A stretch of 64,000 nucleotides of DNA, taken from positions 174,971,741 through 175,035,740 of the forward strand of contig CM041465.1 of assembly GCA_023213395.1 (NCBI GenBank), in the 5' to 3' direction. The DNA comes from Cycas panzhihuaensis (lineage: Eukaryota; Cycadophyta). The notes below the pieces were generated by a model. That model was not told where the DNA came from and searched no databases. It worked only from the letters and a program-made list of their open reading frames with translations. This document shows positions 1 through 10,858 of this stretch, one piece after another (position 1 is the stretch's first letter; every line of letters begins with the position of its first letter). A program made the position numbers and the translations under genes.

Positions 1-752
1 GGCGTCTTCAATTTGCAAGTGACTCTTTCCTCTACTCTTCAAGCATTAAAAAGAACCCACTTGCATGTGTTACACAAAGACTTTATGCTTCTTAGCATCT
101 TCATTAAAGTGCCAATATTTGTCATTGTACTTAAGCACTTTACTTTACTTGGATTGGATAGCAGTCTTTCTTACATTAAAGTGCTTTTGTAAATCACTCA
201 AGTGATCATTTTGATGTACTTAATTGCTTCATCTTGAAGCTCTTTTATCATTGTAAAAGCAAGCATCTACAAACATCCAAGTAAAACTTACTCTAAAATC
301 CACTTATATCTTCTAAAAGTAAACTTTAAAATCAAGTAGGAGAGGCCCAAAAAAGGTTCAAACCTTGCCTCTAAAATAACTTTAAGCTTGGTGCATTCCC
401 TAGGGGACCAACCGACCGTACGGTCAGTGCGTGACAATTAAGGTTACTTGAGGGACAGGAGGTTCGAAAAGGGTGTTATTGGCGCTGTGAATCCCAAGGA
501 AAGCATGGTACGTCCATGCAGATCAACCCTACCTTCCTTGTCCTAGATTTCACTTGGCCAACTGTTGGATCTCTTCTATAGATCAGGGTTGGACCAACTC
601 CTTAGCCTAGTCCTCCACCCCTCATCATTACATTCAGTTGTTAGATCTTCTAGTAAGATCAGGACTATTGGTTTCGTTAGAAGGTGGAACTTAAGTGACG
701 AAAGCTTAGAGTTTCCAAGTTATTTGCTAGCTTCAAGCCTTACAACTTCAAC
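1..752 (+). other. Cop-1 untranslated leader
   Basis: Non-coding leader between the missing 5' LTR and gag. It matches the second half of the Cop-4 leader (about 50500-51445) in blocks such as the stretch near 390-480 about a gene-proximal 'cattccctaggggaccaacc' motif. A 63-codon frame at 565-756 looks incidental because it is not conserved in Cop-4. Confidence 0.7.
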
Positions 753-1661
753 ATGACTACAATTAATATGCTCAATGCATGTACCATCAAATTAACAGGA
801 CAAGACAACTATCAAGAATGGAAAAGAATCACTCAAAATCTCTTGATAATGAATGAGTTTTGGGGGTATGTTTCTAGAAGGATACCTCGACCTGTACCTG
901 TTGGAAATGATGGTGAAATTGTTTATTTTGATGATGCACTTGTTGCTGCTTGGGACGCCAAAGATGAAATTGCTTTAGCATTTCTACATATGATTATTGA
1001 TGTTCATGTATATCAGAATATTATGTGTGCAAAGACTTCCAAGGAAGCATGCGACATTTTGTCCTCGTATGAAAGGCGAGATGAAGCTCTTATATTGATG
1101 GTAAAAGCAAATTTGTATTCTATAAAATTTGTCAAGCCTATGTCGGCTTTTCTTTCCTCTATCAAAGAGGTATGTAATGAATTGAATACATTAGGTAGTC
1201 CTGCTACTAGAGATGAGCTTATAACAACAATTGTTAGAGCTTTGCCTAAGGATTACAATGTTGTATTTCTTCCACTACTCGAGATGGTTCACTCAAACAA
1301 ATGTCCTTCAATGAATTTGAGAGCTTGTTGCTTCAAGAGAAGCAGATCTACATCAAAGATGATGATGAGGAACCATCCACATCAGGCGCATTCGCAGCAA
1401 AATCAAAGACCAAGTAGAATCCCAAACCTACACTTTCAAAGCAGTTTGGGAACATGAACATTGGTTCCTCAAAGACCAATGTTGTTTGTCATTATTGTGG
1501 CAAAGTTGGCCACATAACACCTGATTTCCAGAAGAAACAAGTAGATCTTTAGCACGCACGATAGCAACAGCAGCAGCCACGTCAACAAAATCAGAGACAA
1601 AGAATACCACAACAACAAAGAACGGTTTCAAAGAATAAGAGCAACAACCCCCTCGACCAAA
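753..1661 (+). pseudogene. gag: Cop-1 gag (nucleocapsid-capsid), frameshifted
   Basis: Copia Gag packages the element RNA in cytoplasmic particles. The frame opens at ATG 753 with the N-terminal pattern typical of plant copia Gag (LTGQDNYQEWKR), followed by an alpha-helical UBN2-type capsid region to about residue 190. It then shifts frame near 1310. A zinc knuckle is recognisable near 1477-1520 (CHYCGKVGH), but the final Cys of CCHC reads Phe, so the knuckle is damaged. Stops separate it from pol. The Cop-4 homologue starts at 51446 with the same MLNACTI residues, which supports the start. Confidence 0.85.
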
Positions 1662-3868
1662 TTGAGGTGCCTATCGAGGAGGTCAAAGAGGAAGGGGGGG
1701 CTTAGAGGTGGCAATCAACGCCACTTCAACCAGTTTGCAGATGAGGACAAATTGTTTTGTGCTTATCATTCATCTGAGGTGGATCAAACTTGGATCATTG
1801 CTTCTGGAGCCACTCAACACATGACTGGGAGTGAAGAACTCCTTAGCGACATCAAGGAAAGACAAGGTCAATCAGTGACCTTCAGCAATGATGAATCTGT
1901 CACAATTTCTGGCATCAGCACAATCGCTCCATTCCATTCTCCTTCTGATACTTCCTCTACATTTCCCAATGGCAATGCCTATCTCATACCTTCCATGGAG
2001 AAGAGCTTGCTATCTGTTAGCGAATTAGACAAGCAATAGGTGAGCATTTTGTTTAAAAATGGGAAATGTGTAATAAGTGACAAAAATGACCAGGTAGTAG
2101 CTGTTGGATATGAGGATCATGGCCTCTACAAATTGGATGCTAATAATATTATACTTGATTCTGCTTACTTTGGTTCCATTGTCACTAAATCTTTGTCCAA
2201 GATGCAACTTTGCCATCAACGTCTAGGCCACTTAAGATTAGACAATCTCAAGCAGATGGTGAACAAAAACATGGTACATGGGTTTCCCAAGATATATGGC
2301 ACGAAATGTCTTTGTGAAGCATGCATAATGGGGACACAACATCGCTTGCCTTTCCCTAAAGGCAAAACTTGGCGTGCATCATATCCTTTGCAGTTAGTAC
2401 ACTCAGATTTATGTGGACGTATGTCCATCGCATCCTTTGGAGGAGCTTTGTACTACATCTCCTTCATCGATGATTTCTCTCATAAAGTTTGGGTTTACTT
2501 CCTCAAACATAAGTCTAAAGCATTTCAAAAGTTTAAGGAATTCAAGCTTGAAAATGGAGAACGGGTCTGGCCAATCCATCAAAACACTAAGGACAGGCAA
2601 TGGAGGTGAATTCACTTCAAACAAATTCACCCAATTCTGCAAGGACCATGGCATTCAAAGACAACTTACTATTCCTCACACTCCTCAACAAAATGGAGTC
2701 TCTGAAAGAATGAATAGAACTTTGGCTAACAAGGCCAAAACAATGATGCATGCCAAGGGACTTACTCGAGCGTACTAGGCAAAGGCATTCCACACAGCTG
2801 CCTATGTGGCAAATCGGAGTCCAACAACAATAGTCACCGACATCACACCAGAGGAGGCATGGTCTGGAAAAAGGGCAACTGTCAACCATTTGAGGACTTT
2901 TGGGTGCATTGCTTATATGCACATCCCCGATCAGCAAAGAACTAAATTAGACAAGCATAATCTAAAGTGCATCTTTATAGGTTATGCCATTCATAGCAAA
3001 GCCTACAAGTTGTACGATCCCATTGGAAAAAAAATGCATCTCTCAAGATATGTAATCTTTCCTGAAGAAGATGATCAGGAGTTGGATACAACATCCATCC
3101 AACCCCCCATTGACAAAAGCAAACAAATTGTTGAGGCTTTCCTTCCCTCTCAATCTTCAATTCCATGTACATCATCTGCACTTGCTGGACCGTCCACATC
3201 ATTAGCTCCACTTGATCCTAGCACATCTTCTGTTGATCAACCACTTAGACCAGAAGATCTTGAGGTTCAAGTCACATCAATTAAAAGGTTACCCAAATGG
3301 TATACTCAAACAGTGCAGGACGGCTAGGTTATTAACGGAAAACGTCCATCAAGATATAGGCAGCAAACCAATTTCGCACTTATGGCTGAAGTGCTATGTG
3401 TTGATGAGCTTTCCACCTTTGAGGAGGCTTCTAAAGATGAACATTGGAAGGTTGCCATGGATGAAGAAATCCATTCTATTGAAAAGAATGGAACTTGAGA
3501 TTTGGTCAAATTGCTTAAACATAAACAGGCAATCAGCTGAAAATGGGTCTACAAGACCAAATTCCATTCTGATGTTACACTTAAGCGGCAGAAGGCCTGC
3601 CTTGTTACAAAAGGGTTCAAACAAAAAGAAGGCATAGATTATGATGAGACTTTTGCACCAGTGGACAACATGAACACCATTAGGAGGTATACTTGGAGCA
3701 ACCTCCTGGTTACGAGATATAGGGCAAGGAGCATTTAGTTTATCGCCTGAAAAAGGCATTGTATGACTTGAAACAAGCTTCAAGAGCATGATACTCAAAG
3801 ATTGATGATTACTTTTTGAGACATGGGTTTCATCAATCCACTTCCGATCCTAATTTGCACACCACAGT
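1662..3868 (+). pseudogene. pol: Cop-1 pol part 1: protease, integrase, start of RT
   Basis: Protease is marked by WIIASGATQHMT near 1791-1826; the catalytic Asp of D-S-G is Ala (codon 1800-1802, GCT). Integrase follows: a zinc-binding region (HQRLGHL near 2214), the first catalytic Asp in LVHSDLCG near 2395-2418, a frameshift near 2560-2610, then the Glu region in QQNGVSERMNRT near 2686-2721. A Trp-to-stop change (TAG) lies at 2776-2778. The C-terminal GKR/GYA region runs to about 3320. RT begins near 3414 but lacks roughly 80 bases, including its first catalytic motif, at about 3684. NA-1 cuts the gene at 3868. Confidence 0.88.
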
Positions 3869-4090
3869 TGTTAGAAATCAACCTGCACAAACAATCTTCA
3901 CAAACAAAACAGAACACCTCCACAGGATCGAATGGTGCCCTTAAGGTACCTCCATTGAATTAATAAAACATCATTACTACATAATACAATATGATACACA
4001 ATATTGTGTATTTATAATACAAGTCATGATGGTGAGAGTGGGACCCACTTGCATGTGGGACAAAAACAAATGTGCATTAATATACCAACA
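3869..4090 (-). repeat. NA-1 3' LTR
   Basis: 222 bp repeat nearly identical to 8414-8635. Read on the plus strand it runs TGTTAGAAATC to ATACCAACA. It is directly followed by the reverse-complement polypurine tract. Confidence 0.92.
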
Positions 4091-4104
4091 CTCCCCCTTA
4101 ATGC
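4091..4104 (-). other. NA-1 polypurine tract
   Basis: CTCCCCCTTAATGC on the plus strand is a purine run on the minus strand, adjacent to the 3' LTR. It primes plus-strand DNA synthesis. NA-2 has the matching tract at 39221-39229. Confidence 0.8.
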
Positions 4105-4446
4105 ACATTTGGGTCATTTGTATTTGCAATGCTTTGTCCTTGGAAATGTCTTGAGAATGATGTCTTCAACTCGATCCTTGTCTTCAATCTTGTAGTAATG
4201 TCTTTGATGTAGAATGATGTCTTCATCTTGATTTTCGTCTTCAATTCTATACTGATGCCTTTGTAAGATGATGTCCTTAGCTTGATTTCCATCTTCAATC
4301 TTGTAGTGATGATGTTGATGTAGCAGCTGTAGCAAGTGCAAATCCTGATTCTTCATTGTGGCTAGTCTAGTCTAATTTTGATGAAGATCCTGTAAGTAAC
4401 CTTCTTCAAACACAACTTGTTTGTCATCATTATCCTGTATAAGTTC
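4105..4446 (-). other. NA-1 region between gag and PPT
   Basis: About 340 bases with a degenerate internal repeat around the phrase 'gatgtctt(c/a)' spaced every 50-60 bases (near 4160, 4220 and 4270). The matching region of NA-2 (39003-39220) has the same repeats. Short frames here arise from the repeat and are not conserved proteins. Confidence 0.5.
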
Positions 4447-5280
4447 TTAATCACCATGTACAACAGTGATTTCTTCAACGTTTGGAGTGGAATCTTGATC
4501 AACTTGCATACTCTTTGAACTTGAATCATTGCTCAAAGAAAGAACATCATTCAAACTTGAATCAATACTTAAAGTAGGAATATCATCAATATAAGACTCA
4601 TCCTTTATAGGACCATCAAATTCATATTCAATTTCCCTTGAAATCATGGTGTCATCTATATAAACCCTTGTCAACTCATCATTTTGAATATCTTCATTAG
4701 TAGTTGTAGTCTCATCAATGCATTCAACCATCGTTTCCTTACATTCAACAGAAATCTCATCAGTACTCATATATTCTTCATCTTGACATGTCGTTTCATC
4801 AATGTTGTTGATATTTTCTTCATTCATTGTACCTGTACCTGTACCTGTACCTGTACCATAATTGACCCTAATTGCCTTTTCAATCATTCGTTGTGTGTCT
4901 TGAGGAGTTTGTTCAAATATTTCCCTTAGAAAATACCAAGCTTCTTTAGCAGTACTTACATGTAGAATCATAGGAATGACGAAATGATATTTGTAAGGAA
5001 GATCAACCTCATTGAATGCAACCCGAATCATAATGAATGCCTTTCTATCTTTCTTCTCAAGCATTTCCTTTTCTTCTTCATCCTTAGGGATATCATATCT
5101 ATCAGTAACAATCTTCCACAAACCTCTAACTATGAAAAAGCATCTCATTTTAATCGTCCAAAAAAAGTAGTTTTCTCCATTACACTTAGGTATTGGTAGA
5201 AATGAATCCTTTAAGTAATATTCATTTATTTCAAGAACATACAAAACCACATCATTCTCCTCCATAATTGTAAATGCCAT
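4447..5280 (-). CDS. NA-1 Gag-like protein, copia DUF4219/UBN2 type with acidic tail
   Basis: An uninterrupted 277-residue frame. Residues about 28-150 carry the copia Gag pattern: IPKCNGENYFFWTIKMR followed by LWKIVTD and, later, STAKEAWYFLREIFEQ. This is the DUF4219 plus UBN2 capsid region. A (Gly-Thr)n stretch near residue 143 is encoded by a hexanucleotide repeat. The C-terminal 120 residues are rich in Asp, Glu, Ser and Thr and contain no CCHC knuckle, unlike ordinary copia Gag. NA-2 encodes the same domain and tail with one stop. Translation may begin at Met1 or at Met6 (MEEN), the only one of the two kept in NA-2. Family membership is seen; a role in supplying particles is inferred. 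Confidence 0.75.
   Translation of the reverse strand: MAFTIMEENDVVLYVLEINEYYLKDSFLPIPKCNGENYFFWTIKMRCFFIVRGLWKIVTDRYDIPKDEEEKEMLEKKDRKAFIMIRVAFNEVDLPYKYHFVIPMILHVSTAKEAWYFLREIFEQTPQDTQRMIEKAIRVNYGTGTGTGTGTMNEENINNIDETTCQDEEYMSTDEISVECKETMVECIDETTTTNEDIQNDELTRVYIDDTMISREIEYEFDGPIKDESYIDDIPTLSIDSSLNDVLSLSNDSSSKSMQVDQDSTPNVEEITVVHGD
4829..4857. repeat. TACCTG hexanucleotide microsatellite in NA-1 gag
   Basis: About 4.8 tandem copies of TACCTG, in frame, giving alternating Gly-Thr on the minus strand. NA-2 lacks the expansion at the matching place (SYGYDIDKMNEE). Confidence 0.9.
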
Positions 5281-8200
5281 TTCCTAACACCACGTACCTT
5301 TTTCAATCAACAAACTCAATTATCATTGGTAACTTGCCTATTGATCACTCTCAACAAAATTTCTCATGTCTCATGTCTCTCACATCAATGACTTTATCAT
5401 CACATCATTGCCTTATCCATTTCTCATATTGTCAAACAGTCACATACAACAAATATCTGAAACTCTTACTTCACCATCAAATCAATGCCTAAGCCACATA
5501 CATCTCATAGGAATCATGCACACCTCACATCACCATTAAATCACCAAGGCACATCACACTTCACTTAATTGCCCCAAACACAAATCATGTCACTACACCT
5601 GCAACTTAGGTAACTTCAACAAAAACTCATCCTTCTTTGCCCATTCAGCCAATTAAAACACATCATCAAAGCAACCCTAATTTCGCCCTTAACATGCCCA
5701 ACAAATGTCCAATCTTGTCATGTAACCTCACATCTTACAAAGGTTCACAATTGCCTCATATCGCCAAGTCAACACCTCACCAACTCTCTCATGCAAACAC
5801 ATACAAGAGAAACAATAGACATCTCTTTACCAACGTCACTCTCTCACGTACAACACACACATGATAGCCTCAAACAAACACCTCATATTGCATCATTACC
5901 CAAATTATTTTCCATGTAGATTACATGCTATAGAACATACAATTCATACAATTGCATGCAAGAGAACAATGTAAAGCCTTAAACTTCATCTCATGTCACC
6001 CAAAACCACTTACAAGAGGTCATGACTTTGCCTTATGTCACCAAACAGTTACCTTGCCTAACATACCTTCTCATTACCAATGCCTCATGTTGCCAAAATA
6101 CTCTCTCATTTAATTGCAAGCTAGAGAACAACCAAATGCCTCATGCCATTCAATAAAATCTCATGCATGTCATATATCACCATATATATTTGTCCATTTA
6201 CAAGGAATCATCTCCAATGATCAAAAGACTATGTGCCACATCACTGTGCCATATCTCAAAATTTGCATCATACACCGTATATCAATATGATGCCTTCTAA
6301 AAGTATTTAGACCACTTTAAGACAATATATACTCTCATCAAGGTTGTTACATCAATGATGACAAAGTATATGGAAATAAACACCAATATATTGACGCAAC
6401 TCCAAATAAAAAGTTTCAAAGCATGAAACTAGTTTATAAATAAAGTTCCAATATCAAAATATAAAGTTGAGATCAACTTTATAAACCCAACGACGGACCT
6501 TTTATATATCTCAAAAATATAAAAGAGATTAAAAGGAATGATAACTATGTTATATAAAGCACATGGGCGACTGTATAGCAACTGAATCAACATACTGAAC
6601 AGCAACAACTGGCGATCATTATGGGCGACTAAGAACAGAGAGCTGCGAATATTGTTATCACTCACAGGTCGACGAAAAATCAATGGATGGGCATTCAAAG
6701 GTGAACAGAATGTGAATGGTGGCTGATCACTCTCAACGCAGGCAAAGATAATGGGCGACACAATTAATAGTACACAAGCGGTACAATTATAATTATTTGG
6801 CTCCGTTAACATGATTGGGTGAATAGAATATACTTGCAGACGATTGATATCACGGTTGGGCAAATCGCATACAATCAAATTTAATAAAGATTTCAAAAAT
6901 ATATATCACCCTAAGTTCAATAATACCTGTGCGCGGATACTGGTAAGCAAATCTGCAAATTTGTAGATGATTCGCGTAGGTCTAACACTTCACTTTCGAT
7001 GAATGATTGGCTTGGGCACAATCTCTTAGCTCATGAGAATAAGAGCGAGTTTCCTTCGACTCTGGCTATGGTAGATCTAACGACTGTTGCTTATTCATGT
7101 CTTCGCATCTAAATTTTTCTTTTCGGCGAGTTCTGTGGGCAACTCAAACTCCAGATGGCTCCAATCAGGGTTTTCATGGTGGCATCTTCAGTCATGGGCA
7201 ACTAGTATCACCATGGTTAACGTCCTCATTTTCTTCTTCGACGGACTACTTCCTTTACGGCTCGCTAGGGTTTCAACTCCGTGGTTTTAATCTTTGTTGA
7301 TGGACCAGGTTTCTTTTACGGCTCCACACGCTACGCTACAACTGTTCAATCATCTGCATGCAACAAATTTCACCACAACTGGGGAACTCCTTTTCGGCTA
7401 TATTTCTTCTATTGATAGGCAACTCCATCAATCAGACACGTTCAATACGGAGGGTAACAATTGAGCAGAGGTCAAGGTTTATGCAAACAGAGGATGGCAA
7501 ACGACAAGTCTCGACAGATTCTGTGACCTCACCGAGGCAAATTTAGAGGCAGGGGAGAAGATGAATCGGCTGCTACCAGGCGAGACCGGAGCTAAGATGC
7601 GGATGATGAATCAAAGAGGAGGTTCAACAGTGAATACGAGTAATGAATGTAGGAGGAGGATAGTAAAAACGTGAGTACAATGATCAAACAAAATATGTCA
7701 ATGCGAAACTACAACGATCTTGAAAAATCAAAATATATCGCATACATTATCATGGCAAATATGCAATGCGACTAGTAGACTGAACAGGCGATTTTAATAT
7801 CACGCAGACGATGAAAATACACCAACACCAATGGGCGGATAAATTACATTAACACAGAAAAGATATATATTTGCACAGGTTGGGCGAACACGCAAACAGG
7901 TGACTTTATTTATTCATTGCAGACTGCAATATAAATGACGAATAGATATATGGGCGGTTGTACAAAGAACACGCAGGGTGGCACAGATGTTTCACGGTGG
8001 TGGGTGATTCAATTTTCGATGGTAAACAGAATAATAATCGAGCAACCTCATATATATCAATTGGTGACATTTAAATATATAAGGATTACCTCATTATTTG
8101 CGATTGTATGAGAGCAAATTGTGACATCTCTGGGCTCTGACATGATCTAAAGACTTGTAGACAATACTACATAAAGTCTATGTTTTCCGTGGAGAATACA

Positions 8201-8402
8201 AACTCAGAATGGCTGCATCGTCTCAATCCTCTTCATCGGCACCAGTATTACATTGCCTTCACTCAAATTTCACGAACCACTATGAGCAGTAGGTAACAGA
8301 GGCCATGGTCAACGCCAAGATTAGGTTTTTTGCCTTAACACAACCACGAACCATCGAACGGAGTCACGGGACAAACACACGATCACAACTTTCTCAACCT
8401 CG
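5281..8402 (-). other. NA-1 leader, about 3.1 kb, with degenerate tandem repeats
   Basis: Untranslated leader between PBS and gag on the minus strand. The part next to gag (about 5480-6180) repeats phrases such as 'cctcatgtcacc' and 'tgcatgcaagagaac'. The part nearer the PBS is less repetitive and rich in 'gggcga' phrases. Frames at 6429-6896, 7087-7300 and 7358-7546 lack recognisable domains and have no counterpart that I can see in NA-2. Confidence 0.6.
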
Positions 8403-8413
8403 CTCTGATACCA
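8403..8413 (-). other. NA-1 primer-binding site
   Basis: CTCTGATACCA on the plus strand is the exact reverse complement of TGGTATCAGAG, the plant initiator-Met tRNA primer site. It abuts the LTR at 8414 and fixes the element's orientation as minus. Confidence 0.92.
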
Positions 8414-8635
8414 TGTTAGAAATCAACCTGCACAAACAATCTTCGCAAACAGAACAGAACACCTCCACAAGATCGAACGGTACCCTTAAGGTACCTCCAT
8501 TGAATTAATAAAACATCATTACTACATAATACAATATGATACACAATATTGTGTATTTATAATACAAGTCATGATGGTGAGAGTGGGACCCACTTGCATG
8601 TGGGACAAAAACAAATGTGCATTAATATACCAACA
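8414..8635 (-). repeat. NA-1 5' LTR
   Basis: 222 bp partner of 3869-4090. The pair differs by only a few bases by eye, so NA-1 is probably one of the younger insertions here. TATA-like 'tatttataatac' lies near the middle, in either reading. Confidence 0.92.
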
Positions 8636-9600
8636 GGAAAGACCATGCCATTTTTATTGTCTTATATGTAGATGACTTAGTGATCACTGGCAATGACACT
8701 AAGATGATACAAATTCTCCAGGATGACTTGAAGAGAAGTTTCGAGATAGCAGATCTTGGACTTCTCCACTGTTTCTTAGGCCTTGAGGTATGGCAACAGC
8801 CAGGCTATATCTTCATCTCCCAAGCCAAATATTCTTAGGACATTTTGTAGCAGTTCAGGATGCATGACTGCAAGCTAGCACCTACACCCATGGAGAACGA
8901 CACAAAGCTTACTCTCAATGAGGAAGTCGAACCTGCAGATCCCACTCTTTATCGGCAGTTGATTGGGAGTCTCATTTATCTCACCAACACTTGCCCTGAT
9001 GTCTCATTTGCAATTGGGATTTGCTCTAGATACATGTCTCAACCCAATCAGAAGTATTGGAATACAGTTAAACACATACTCAAATACATCAAAGGCACAT
9101 TGCAGCATGGCCTTAACTATGCACATAACGAGAACTTCACTCAGGAAGGGTTCTCAGATTCTGATTGGGTAGGTTGTCAGGATAGCAGGAGATCAACCTC
9201 GGGTTACTGCTTTACCCTCAGTTTAGCAGTTGTTTCGTGGAGTTGCAAGAAGCAACCCAATGTTACCTTGTCCTCCACCGGCGAATACAAAGTCGCAGCT
9301 TGTGAAGCTATCTGGCTATGACAGATTCTTGGGGAGCTTAGACTTGAGCAGGATCACCCCACCAAGATTTATTGTGACAATCAAAGTGTGCTTAAGTTGG
9401 CCAAGAATCCTGTATTTCATGCAAAGACCAAACATATTGAGATTCATCATCACTTCATCAGAGAGCATGTGCAAAGTGGTGAGATCAACCTTCAATATAG
9501 ACCTACAGAGGAGTAGACAGTAGATATCTTTACCAATCTTCTTGGTAGAGAAAAAATTTTAAAATTTAGAGATGGTCTACGGGTCCGACTTAACATTGTA
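8636..9600 (+). pseudogene. pol: Cop-1 pol part 2: RT C-terminal half and RNase H
   Basis: The copia frame resumes directly after NA-1. The RT catalytic box YVDDLVITG lies at about 8668-8694, followed by LGLEV near 8779. RNase H signatures follow: PTPMEND near 8882, LIGSLIYLTNT near 8961, SDSDWVG near 9155 and CDNQS near 9370. In-frame stops occur near 8838, 8847, 9319 and 9514, several of them TGG- or CGA-type decay. Its end lies about 15 bases before the PPT at 9607-9615. Confidence 0.9.
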
Positions 9601-9606
9601 AACAGT

Positions 9607-9615
9607 AAGGGGGGG
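9607..9615 (+). other. Cop-1 polypurine tract
   Basis: AAGGGGGGG immediately upstream of the 3' LTR, the usual position for the plus-strand DNA primer. Confidence 0.88.
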
Positions 9616-9709
9616 TGTTAAACCTTATGTTTACATGTTAATCCTATGTACTTTATTATTCATGTACTATTCGTACCTTTGTACTTTTATTCTTTTGTAC
9701 TTTAGTGAC

Positions 9710-9727
9710 TTATCACTTAAGTGATAA
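9710..9727. promoter_or_regulatory. 18 bp perfect palindrome in Cop-1 U3
   Basis: TTATCACTTAAGTGATAA equals its own reverse complement. The same 18 bases occur in both Cop-4 LTRs (49093-49110 in the 5' copy). Conservation between diverged LTRs suggests a protein-binding site; this is inference. Confidence 0.6.
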
Positions 9728-9854
9728 AGTACACACTCACATTCTTTCCTAGTGACACAACATTGTCACTAAAGGGTCAAATGGACCCCCATGCACTTTT
9801 GCTTACTTGAGAGCCCTAAAGGATACTTGTACTATATCCAAGGCATGTACATTA

Positions 9855-9878
9855 GATGTTTGACACTTGTCAAACATC
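9855..9878. promoter_or_regulatory. 24 bp palindrome with inverted TTGAC cores in Cop-1 U3
   Basis: GATGTTTGACA, two bases CT, then the inverse arm. The arms contain TTGAC, the core of the WRKY-bound W-box, in inverted orientation. Cop-4 carries a longer version twice per LTR. Confidence 0.55.
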
Positions 9879-10177
9879 CAATACCTTAGGTCTCTCCTTT
9901 CACTCTATATATTGAGACCTCTCCTCATTGTTCTCATATATAGTTGGAGCTTCATTGTTATACTGCTAGTTTGCTAATCAAACTACTATTCATTTGGAGG
10001 TTGGACCAATTCCAACTCCTTATCTTTGGTATCATTTTGCTCTTTCTCTTCATGCTTGATCTTGCTCATGTTTGATCTCATAGCTTTATTCTTAGTCTAG
10101 TTTATTTGCTTTCTAGAACTAGAGTGAACATAGCTTCTAGATCTTGGGATTGTAAAGCTATTTGGCCATTTTCACAG

Positions 10178-10858
10178 TCCTCTTCCACATGATTGATTTC
10201 TTCCTCTAGGGCCCAAGTTCAATCTGGACATAAAGGCATCCTCAATCTCTGTTATGTCTTTGTAGCGATTATTTCTCTGCTCCTGTCTTAGCAAGAAACT
10301 AGTTAATGTATCAAGAGTCATTTTACCAATTTGGTTATTACTTGTTATAGTGTTGATGGTTACATCAAATGATTTTGGTAGCTTACTTGCTACCATTTCT
10401 ACCAGTTCTTATTCTGAGATAGCAACTCTTGCACTTAAGAGATCATTCCTTATTGAAACAACTTTGTGAATAAATGCAGATATAGTGCCAGATTCCTTCA
10501 TGTGCAATTTAAACAGCTACTCCTTAAGGGCTATTATTCTAGCCTTATTCTTTTGACTATACAAATTTTCAAAACATGTCCATATCGTAGATGAGGAATT
10601 TAAATTTTCCACATACACAAGGAGAGAATCTGAGACTAAGAGTTTCAAAATTATTACACCTACATTATCTCTTTCTATCCAGCTGGCTAGATCAGTACTC
10701 ATGGTAGTAGGTCGGGCTTCAACTCCATTGGCTATATCCCATGCATTTTTGGCTCTCATAAGGGTTTCTGTCTTAATTTTCCAAATATGGTAGTTTGAAT
10801 CTGTCAATTTGTCTTGATCAAATAAAGCTAAAATTGAAGAGGCCATTCTTGAAAACAA
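10178..10858 (-). pseudogene. gag: Cop-2 gag, N-terminal part
   Basis: Starts at the ATG at 10858 with LFDQDKLTDSNYHIWKIK, the copia DUF4219 region, then ERDNVGVIILKL and NLYSQKNKARIIALKE. A frameshift or stop near 10510 separates this from a second piece at 10396-10172 (ASKLPKSFDVTINTIT, then LDTLTSFLLRQEQR). Both pieces align with Cop-3 Gag at 11880-12470. The frame ends where Cop-1 inserted, before any zinc knuckle. Confidence 0.88.

Larger units (their letters stand above)
3869..8635 (-). mobile_element. NA-1, non-autonomous gag-only LTR retrotransposon
   Basis: Two 222 bp direct repeats start TG and end CA. On the minus strand the order is 5' LTR (8414-8635), PBS, about 3 kb leader, gag-like ORF, PPT and 3' LTR (3869-4090). 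No protease, integrase or RT is visible, so it must rely on another element's enzymes. NA-2 (35732-39452) is the same family in the other orientation. The flanks (ACAGT on the left, GGAAA on the right) show no TSD, so some flanking change happened after or during insertion. Confidence 0.9.
1..10176 (+). mobile_element. Cop-1, Ty1/copia retrotransposon, 5' end outside window
   Basis: The order is leader, gag, protease, integrase, RT, RNase H, polypurine tract and 3' LTR, which is the Ty1/copia order (integrase before RT). The 5' LTR lies left of the window. NA-1 (3869-8635) interrupts it inside RT, and the copia frame resumes at 8636. Leader, coding region and LTR are related along their length to Cop-4 (49012-56129). 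The element sits inside the gag of minus-strand Cop-2, whose frame is cut off at 10177. Frames are broken by stops, frameshifts and an internal deletion, so this copy is not autonomous. Confidence 0.93.
9616..10176 (+). repeat. Cop-1 3' LTR
   Basis: 561 bp, beginning TGTTAAACC and ending TTTTCACA. It aligns over its length with the Cop-4 LTRs (49012-49591, 55556-56129) but is more diverged. A TATA-like CTATATATTG sits near 9905. Two palindromes in U3 are listed separately. It is followed immediately by Cop-2 gag. Confidence 0.92.

Noticed and set aside
6429-6896. 155-codon minus ORF in the NA-1 leader
   Set aside because: Sense to the element but without a domain or an NA-2 counterpart; probably chance.
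7087-7300. Two overlapping short ORFs in the NA-1 leader
   Set aside because: Antisense to the element, not conserved in NA-2, and overlapping in two frames.
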